IMG/VR virus record: IMGVR_UViG_3300049734_000086
Coordinates: 1-64,000 of that record
Direction: 5' to 3' (one strand)
Length of the DNA stretch: 64,000 nucleotides
Source: a virus
A program made the translations under genes and the position numbers. Positions 58,746 through 64,000 of this stretch are shown one piece after another (position 1 is the stretch's first letter; the number at the start of each line of letters is the position of its first letter). The notes under the pieces are model-generated. The model was not told the origin of the DNA and did no database searches. It worked only from the letters and a program-made list of their open reading frames with translations.

Positions 58746-60458
58746 GTGCGTAGTCGCCAAGTCTATGCCCGCTACCAGCGGCCCAGGGAACCTCTCTTCC
58801 CGCCGCCCAACCTCCTCGGAGCGCCCCAGCGGTTCGCCGAGTGGCGGGCCTTCCAGGACCAAGCCATCTGGGACGCCAGTGAGGCCGACGCCCGCTTCGT
58901 CATGCAGGTCGTGCCCACAGGCGCGGGGAAGTCGCTCATCTACACGATGCTGGCCGTGCTCCTCAAGGCCCGCACCATGGTGCTGACCCGGACCAAGGCC
59001 CTGCAGGACCAACTGACGCGGGACTTCGCCTCCATCGGCCTCAAGTCCATCAAGGGCATGAACGCCTACGTCTGCAACGCCATGCAGCCCGGTGGGGAAC
59101 TCTACGGCATCTTCGGCCAGCAGCAGATCAAGGCCGGGCACATCATCGGCTGCGACGAGGGGCCGTGTCGTGTGGGGGCCCACTGCACACTGAAATCCGG
59201 GGGGTGCGACTACTACGATGATGTCGAGCGGGTGAAGCAGGCAGCGTTGGGGGTCTCCAACTACACCTACTGGATGCACCAGCACAAACACGGCAAGGGA
59301 CTCGGCAAGTACGATCTGTTGGTCCTGGACGAAGCCCACGACGCGCCCGACGCCCTCTCCGAGTTCCTGACCGTGAGCCTGGAGGCGTGGCAGTTGGCCA
59401 AGATGGGAGCCCAGCCCCTCGACGGGGACGCCGACTACGACCAGTGGGCGCAGTGGGCCGGGCACTACTGGGTGAAGATCGCGGGCAAGGCCGAGCAACT
59501 GGCCATGGAGATCAGACAGGCCCACTCCGAGCGCCGCAGGGTCAACATGGCCGACGTGGGGGAAGCCAGGATCCTGGGCCAGCTCTCGACCATCCTGGAC
59601 ACCATCCGCAAGATGGACAGCACGTGGGTCTGCTACACCAGGACCGAGCCGAAGAAGCAGTGGGTGTTCACGCCCGCATGGCCCGCGCCGTGGGCCGAGA
59701 AGTCCCTGTTCCTGGGCATCCCCCGGATCATCCTGACCTCGGCGACCGTGCGCCCCAAGACGGCTCACTACCTGGGCATCCAGGACAAGGACCTGCACCT
59801 GACCGAGTACCCGGCGATCTTCCCGGCAGGCCGCCGTCCCGTGGTCCACATCCCCACGGCCCGGGTCGTCCACACCTGGGAGCACACCGCCCAGCGCAGG
59901 TGGCTGGCGCGCATCGACCAGATCCTTGCCGCGCGCCCGGATCGCAAGGGCATCATCCACACGGTGTCCTACGCGCGGGCCAAGCAAATCTACTTGAACT
60001 CGGAGCACCGGGAGCGCATGATTACGCACTCGACGGAAGGCACCCGGCTCGCCATCACCAAATTCAAGCAGGCCGACCAGGACTCCGGCAAGGTCCTGGT
60101 GAGCCCAAGTGTGACCACGGGGTACGACTTCCCGTACGAGGAATGCGAGTTTCAGATCATCGTCAAGATCCCGTTCCCCGACTCGCGGGATCCGGTCCTC
60201 AAGGCCAGACAGGCCAGCGATGCGGAGTACGGGATGTATCAGACCCTGCAGACCCTGGTCCAGGAGTGCGGACGGGGGATGCGGGCCGAGGACGACTACT
60301 GCGAGACCTTCATCATCGACGATCTGGTCAAGTGGGCCGTCTGGCGGCACAAGCATCTGGTGCCCGAATGGTTCCTGGGCACCCTGAAAACCGTGGAGGT
60401 GATTCCGGCACCGCCCCCACGGATCAACCGGAAGCGTGCCGGTGACACTGAGGAGTGA
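58746..60458 (+). CDS. DinG/XPD-like superfamily 2 helicase, 570 aa
   Basis: 5'-3' type helicase likely with an iron-sulfur cluster. Walker A VVPTGAGKS (~56-63), then a Cys set in AYVCNAM and GCDEGPCRVGAHC, CDYYDD that would hold 4Fe-4S between motifs Ia and II; motif II LLVLDEAHDAPDAL; motif III-like LTSATVRPKT; motif V-VI YDFPYEECEF and QECGRGMRAEDDYC. GTG start just after the preceding stop. Neighbours (PD-(D/E)XK nuclease, RecA-like ATPase) suggest replication or recombination. Confidence 0.85.
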   Translation: MRSRQVYARYQRPREPLFPPPNLLGAPQRFAEWRAFQDQAIWDASEADARFVMQVVPTGAGKSLIYTMLAVLLKARTMVLTRTKALQDQLTRDFASIGLKSIKGMNAYVCNAMQPGGELYGIFGQQQIKAGHIIGCDEGPCRVGAHCTLKSGGCDYYDDVERVKQAALGVSNYTYWMHQHKHGKGLGKYDLLVLDEAHDAPDALSEFLTVSLEAWQLAKMGAQPLDGDADYDQWAQWAGHYWVKIAGKAEQLAMEIRQAHSERRRVNMADVGEARILGQLSTILDTIRKMDSTWVCYTRTEPKKQWVFTPAWPAPWAEKSLFLGIPRIILTSATVRPKTAHYLGIQDKDLHLTEYPAIFPAGRRPVVHIPTARVVHTWEHTAQRRWLARIDQILAARPDRKGIIHTVSYARAKQIYLNSEHRERMITHSTEGTRLAITKFKQADQDSGKVLVSPSVTTGYDFPYEECEFQIIVKIPFPDSRDPVLKARQASDAEYGMYQTLQTLVQECGRGMRAEDDYCETFIIDDLVKWAVWRHKHLVPEWFLGTLKTVEVIPAPPPRINRKRAGDTEE

Positions 60459-60463
60459 ATCGC

Positions 60464-61294
60464 ATGGCGAAAAATGAGAAGCGCGTCTCCCTGCGGCCCG
60501 AGGATGCCGTCCAGGGCGGGCTGATCGAAGACGTGGATGTCACGTTCAAGGCAGCGGGGTTTCAGTTGTTCGACTACAACGGCAAGGCCGATCCGTGGGT
60601 CTGCCTCCGCATCGACATGGAGGACAGTGAAGGGGATCTGCACGAGCAGTTCTTCTCGGCGGCCAACCCCGATCACTTCGCGCCCTCCAGCGATGGGGAC
60701 TACATCGTCTCGACCGGCGAGAAGGGATCACTGAACAAGGGCTCGAATTACATCGAGTTCATGACCTCGCTGATCAACGCGGGATTCCCCTCCCCGGCGT
60801 TGGACGAGGGGATCAGTGCCATCGTGGGGACCAAGGTCCACGTGGTCCGCAGGCCCGCGACCGTGCGCCGGGGGATCATCAATCAGGCCGGTGGGGAGAA
60901 CCAGCGCGAGAAGACTGTGTTGGAAGTGAGCAAGATCCTGGAGCTGCCCGAGGCCTTGAGGGGGAAGGGTGCGAAGGCGGCGAAGGGGGGTACCAAGACC
61001 ACGACGGCTACCGCGAGTGGGAAGACCAACGGCAAGGCCAAGCAGGTCGAGGAGAGCGAGCTGGACGAGGACGATGTGACGTTGGCCGAGTACGTCAAGG
61101 AGCTGCTGGCGGAGGCGGACGGTGAGGACATCAAGGTGACCGATCTGGTCCAGAAGGTCTTCGCCGGGTACCCGAAGGGGGAGAACAAGAAGGCCGCCAC
61201 CAAGCGGGTGATCAAGGAGGACTTCCTGCAGGCGGCGGCGTCGGCTGGGTACTTCCTCTACGCTGACGGGGAAGTGTCGGCGGTCCCGGAGTAA
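60464..61294 (+). CDS. Probable ssDNA-binding or recombination partner, 276 aa
   Basis: N-terminal ~130 residues are beta-rich (LIEDVDVTFKAAGFQLFDYN, KADPWVCLRIDMED), consistent with an OB-like fold but not proven. Then a flexible Ala/Lys/Thr linker and an acidic/helical C-terminus (LAEYVKELLAEADGEDIKVT). Start ATG 60464 has GAGGAG 8 nt upstream; GTG 60455 is the alternative. Position between helicase and nuclease supports a DNA-metabolism role. Confidence 0.55.
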   Translation: MAKNEKRVSLRPEDAVQGGLIEDVDVTFKAAGFQLFDYNGKADPWVCLRIDMEDSEGDLHEQFFSAANPDHFAPSSDGDYIVSTGEKGSLNKGSNYIEFMTSLINAGFPSPALDEGISAIVGTKVHVVRRPATVRRGIINQAGGENQREKTVLEVSKILELPEALRGKGAKAAKGGTKTTTATASGKTNGKAKQVEESELDEDDVTLAEYVKELLAEADGEDIKVTDLVQKVFAGYPKGENKKAATKRVIKEDFLQAAASAGYFLYADGEVSAVPE

Positions 61295-61309
61295 GGCGAA
61301 GGATGCTGA

Positions 61310-61344
61310 GGGGGTCGGGGCTAATTGTTCGGCCCCAGACCCCC
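61310..61344 (+). other. Strong hairpin in the 97-base spacer
   Basis: GGGGGTCGGGGC / GCCCCAGACCCCC pairs over 12 bp with one bulged A, loop TAATTGTTCG. No T-run follows, so mRNA stability or attenuation rather than a terminator. Confidence 0.55.
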
Positions 61345-61391
61345 GTTCGTCACCCACGGCCCACAAGGTCAGTCTCCCCCAACGAGACCCC

Positions 61392-62036
61392 ATGCTCATC
61401 GTCCCGCGCGCCGAGCCTCTGCCTACACTCCCCCGGACGGCGCGGCCGTACCGCGACCCCGGCATCCACGTCTCGGCCATCATCAAGGACCTGTGCGTGG
61501 CCCTGGACCCCGAGCGGTTCGGGGACAACAAGACCGAGCGGCAACAAGCAGCGGACGGGCGGGACGAGTTCTACGAGGACCTGGAAGAGAACCCCAAGAT
61601 CTGGCTCGGGCAGGCGGTGGACCAGTACCTCACCGCTTGCCGCAGCCGGTCGGGGTCCCTGGCCTTCCGCCCCCTGGCCGTGAAGCACCAAGGCGTGTGG
61701 GCCAGCACCGATCTCATCGTCCTGACCGACGAGCCGCCACGGCCCAGGCTCCCGGGGGACTCAGACGACCTGCTGGTCGAGGAATTCAAACTGACCTGGA
61801 TGTCCGTCCGGTCTGGGATCGAGGACCGCAAGTTCGTTCATTGGTTCTGGCAGATCAAGTGGTACGCCTGGGTCCTAGAGACGGTGCGGGCCCGGCTGCG
61901 GGTCTACTTCGTCAACGGGGACTACGGGCCGCCGAGGCCGCAGTACCGGGTCTGGGATCTGCTGTTCACGTATCGGGAATTGGAGACCAACGCAATGATG
62001 TTGCTCGGGCACGCACGGAAGCGAGGCTTACTCTGA
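61392..62036 (+). CDS. PD-(D/E)XK exonuclease, RecB/Cas4-like, 214 aa
   Basis: Motifs: GIHVSAIIKDLCVAL near the N-terminus, then LLVEEFKLTWMSV with E-x-K catalytic residues, and HWFWQIKWYAWVLE with the QxxxY-like motif. Such enzymes process DNA ends in phage recombination with an annealing protein. The ATPase gene follows two bases downstream. Length typical. Confidence 0.8.
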   Translation: MLIVPRAEPLPTLPRTARPYRDPGIHVSAIIKDLCVALDPERFGDNKTERQQAADGRDEFYEDLEENPKIWLGQAVDQYLTACRSRSGSLAFRPLAVKHQGVWASTDLIVLTDEPPRPRLPGDSDDLLVEEFKLTWMSVRSGIEDRKFVHWFWQIKWYAWVLETVRARLRVYFVNGDYGPPRPQYRVWDLLFTYRELETNAMMLLGHARKRGLL

Positions 62037-62037
62037 C

Positions 62038-62877
62038 ATGGCCATCACCACGACGACTAGTACCAGTACCACCATCACCGCCCCCGCCGGGTCCTCGTTC
62101 AAGGAACTCAAGGAGGCCGATCCCCCGCGCCATCTCATCGCCGCCATCGACGGGCTCCCCCGGGAGGGCCGGACCCATTTCAGTCTGACCGCCCCGTACC
62201 CCCTGGCCTACATGCAGATGGACCCAGGGGGCGACGACGTGCTGCCGAAGTTCCTGCCCGGCGGCCCCTTCCACCGCAGCAAGTCCAAACTGTTCCACTC
62301 CGCCTACTACGTCGATGTGCGGCCGGGGCTCTCACCGCTGGAGGTGTCCAAGATCGCCAACGACATTTGGCTCCGCAGCGCCCAGGACTTCGAGGCGGCG
62401 CTCAAGACCATGCGGACCCTGGTGGTCGACACCGCCAGTGAGTGGTTCACGTGCCTGAAGCTGGCCCGGTTCGGCAAGCTCACCCAGGTCATGCCTGAGG
62501 ACTACGGCCCGGTCTACGCCGAGTTCCGCAGACTGATCCGCAAGGCCTACAACTACGAGTGCAACGTCCTGCTGCTGCACAAGCTCAAGGACGAGTACAC
62601 CCGGGACGAGAAGACCACCGACGGCAGTGGGAACAGTCGGCGGAAGCCTGGGAAGAAGACCGGCAATCTGGTCCGCGACGGGTGGAACGGGCTGAAGTAC
62701 GAGGTTCAGATCGAGGCCCGCTGCTTCAAGGACGAGGACCGGGAGTTCTGCCTGGAGGTGGTGAACTGCCGACAGCGGCCCGAGCTGGACGGCGAGGTGC
62801 TACCGCAGGAGATGTGCAACTTCCAGCAGTTGGCGATGCAGGTGTACCCCGGGACCAAGGAATCGGACTGGCGGTAA
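62038..62877 (+). CDS. RecA-like (AAA_24/Sak4-type) ATPase, 279 aa
   Basis: Thr/Ser-rich first 20 residues, then IAAIDGLPREGRTHFSLTAP at the Walker A position. Here the invariant Lys is Arg (GREGRT-like EGRTH), so ATP hydrolysis may be weak. TLVVDTASEWF is Walker B. Downstream CNVLLLHKLKDEY and RDGWNGLKYEVQIEAR. Resembles Sak4-type single-strand annealing proteins. Pairs with the nuclease gene upstream as an annealing/exonuclease module. Confidence 0.7.
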   Translation: MAITTTTSTSTTITAPAGSSFKELKEADPPRHLIAAIDGLPREGRTHFSLTAPYPLAYMQMDPGGDDVLPKFLPGGPFHRSKSKLFHSAYYVDVRPGLSPLEVSKIANDIWLRSAQDFEAALKTMRTLVVDTASEWFTCLKLARFGKLTQVMPEDYGPVYAEFRRLIRKAYNYECNVLLLHKLKDEYTRDEKTTDGSGNSRRKPGKKTGNLVRDGWNGLKYEVQIEARCFKDEDREFCLEVVNCRQRPELDGEVLPQEMCNFQQLAMQVYPGTKESDWR

Positions 62878-62897
62878 GGGAGAGGGGGCCGATAACC

Positions 62898-63470
62898 GTG
62901 CGCCACTACATCAAAGGGACCTTGTGGGACCGCTTCTGGGCCCGGGTACGTACAGGAGATCCCGACGAGTGCTGGCCATGGACGGGCGGGGTCTCCCTGG
63001 ACCGCCATGGGAACCCGAAGCGGGGGGTGGTCCGCGAGGCCGGGCAGGGATCGAGGCTTCTGCTCGCTCACCGGCTCGCCCTGGCCTTCGCCGGGTCTGG
63101 CCTGCCTGACTACGATCTGAAAGTCTTCCCCGAGGGGCCGAGGGCCGGGCAACAGCGGCTCGCCTGCCACGTGTGCAATAACCGGCTCTGTTGCAATAAT
63201 CTCCGGCACCTGTACTGGGGCACGGAGGAGGAGAACATCCATGACCGTATCCGTTGGCATCAGGAGCAACGGTACCGAGAGATCTTCATTGCCCTCTGCG
63301 GGCGCGAACCGACACCCGCAGAACTCCTGGCCGGAGTCGTGGCCGAAGATCCCGGTGATCGTGGTGGAGCAGTCGAGCAACAACAAGATCTCGGACCCCA
63401 AGGGCCGGGGGATGAGCACGACCTACGTGGCCCAGGACACCTGCCCGGAGAGCTGTCCGTTGAGGAATGA
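62898..63470 (+). CDS. HNH homing-type endonuclease, up to 190 aa
   Basis: GTG start. CWPWTGGVSLDRHGN, then the HNH core LACHVCNNRLCCNNLRHLYW and GTEEENIHDRI: His-Asn-His with Cys for structure, as in phage HNH homing endonucleases. The last ~75 residues overlap the next gene in another frame and may be fortuitous. Free-standing homing gene inserted between the ATPase and the next conserved gene. Confidence 0.75.
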   Translation: MRHYIKGTLWDRFWARVRTGDPDECWPWTGGVSLDRHGNPKRGVVREAGQGSRLLLAHRLALAFAGSGLPDYDLKVFPEGPRAGQQRLACHVCNNRLCCNNLRHLYWGTEEENIHDRIRWHQEQRYREIFIALCGREPTPAELLAGVVAEDPGDRGGAVEQQQDLGPQGPGDEHDLRGPGHLPGELSVEE

Positions 63471-64000
63471 GGGGTGTTATGCCGAGACCGGGTGGGCGGG
63501 GCTGCAGACCTACCGGATCAACACGGTCCAGAAAGCCCTGCGGTGGAGTGTGACCAAGCTGGCCCAGGTGGAGGCCATGATGATCGGACGGCTGACCGGG
63601 ACCCGAAGGCTGAGAGCCCATGTCGTGGGCGACTGCTCGACGGTCATGGGAGCCAGACACGTCGGTGGGGCACTCAGGCGGCACGAGGCCAAGCACGGGA
63701 TGCGGGCCTGGACCTACACCCATGCGTGGCGCGAGGTGCATGCACTCGACTGGGCCGGGGCTCGAGTACTGGCCAGTTGCGGTACCGTGGGGGAGCTGCA
63801 GGAGGCGCACGACCGGATGTACGCGGCGACCGTCATCATTCCCAGGACCGAGAGCCGGAAAGCCTACCAGTCCGGTGGGTTCACCATCATCCCCTGCCCC
63901 GCGCAGTTCAAGGACGCCAGGACCGGCCAGCGGCAGACCACCTGTGAGCGGTGCAACTTGTGCTCGGACACCAAGCGGAACTGGGCCCGCAAGCGGGTAG
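63241..64000 (+). CDS. Conserved-type phage protein, partial at right edge
   Basis: Not closed in the window. From ATG 63241 (GGAGGAG upstream) or a later start, reading PVIVVEQSSNNKISDPKGRG, then TTYVAQDTCPESCPLRNEGC, AHVVGDCSTVMGA and WTYTHAWREV, ending with CERCNLCSDT near the edge. The Cys-rich pattern TCPxSCPxRxxGCY occurs in a phage family with no known function. The 5' part overlaps the HNH gene in another frame. Confidence 0.65.
   Translation, partial: MTVSVGIRSNGTERSSLPSAGANRHPQNSWPESWPKIPVIVVEQSSNNKISDPKGRGMSTTYVAQDTCPESCPLRNEGCYAETGWAGLQTYRINTVQKALRWSVTKLAQVEAMMIGRLTGTRRLRAHVVGDCSTVMGARHVGGALRRHEAKHGMRAWTYTHAWREVHALDWAGARVLASCGTVGELQEAHDRMYAATVIIPRTESRKAYQSGGFTIIPCPAQFKDARTGQRQTTCERCNLCSDTKRNWARKRV

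Overview
The window is a contiguous piece of a tailed double-stranded DNA phage genome. Base composition is high-GC, roughly two-thirds G+C by eye, except for one segment near 56-57 kb. The evidence is a full set of virion genes: small and large terminase subunits, portal, scaffold, major capsid protein, major tail protein, a tail-assembly chaperone pair with a -1 frameshift site, a 1,532-residue tape measure and a tail hub. A long tape measure with no contractile-sheath gene points to a siphovirus. There is no integrase, recognisable repressor or canonical tRNA gene, and the host cannot be told from the sequence. Both window ends fall inside the genome; the last gene runs off the right edge.

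Left arm (57-39,959) is transcribed leftwards, so it reads from high to low coordinates. The order is a terS-like gene, a 97-residue gene and terL; a group of small zinc-ribbon, coiled-coil and cold-shock-like genes; portal; small head-completion and membrane genes; an amidase and holin-like genes; scaffold; major capsid protein followed by a strong terminator; small head genes; a 1,079-residue glycosyltransferase-methyltransferase-glycosyltransferase fusion; connector and fibre-type proteins; a 20-residue-repeat protein; two paralogous neck genes; major tail protein; frameshifted chaperones; tape measure; distal tail and hub; and a lipoprotein. Two features are unusual: the lysis genes sit between portal and capsid, and the giant sugar-transfer enzyme lies inside the virion operon.

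Centre (39,960-41,253): about 1.3 kb with no credible gene. It has a TATAAT box facing right, five GAGACCG-hairpin repeats, a 22-nt repeat that forms hairpins in two copies, and a tRNA-like T-arm ending in CCA. I read it as a probable long structured non-coding RNA between the divergent arms.

Right arm (41,254-64,000) is transcribed rightwards. It starts with a dense chain of tiny, mostly ATGA-coupled genes, among them a possible sliding clamp and several one-helix membrane peptides. A UvrD-type helicase, a RadC-like JAB protein, an HTH protein, a PP-loop (PAPS-reductase-like) enzyme and a secreted adamalysin-like protein with a broken zinc site follow. The distal part is a replication/recombination module: DinG/XPD-like iron-sulfur helicase, a possible ssDNA-binding partner, PD-(D/E)XK nuclease, RecA-like (Sak4/AAA_24-type) ATPase, an HNH homing-type nuclease and a partial conserved gene.

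Interrupting this arm, 55,892-57,300 is a leftward-transcribed island almost without CpG. It has a bidirectional terminator on its left, a lysine-rich histone-tail-like protein flanked by exact 28-bp inverted repeats, and a GGCCAGGGCC-type low-complexity tract on its right. Across the whole window the 7-mer CAGWCTG recurs in both strands, in genes and in spacers, far above chance by eye.
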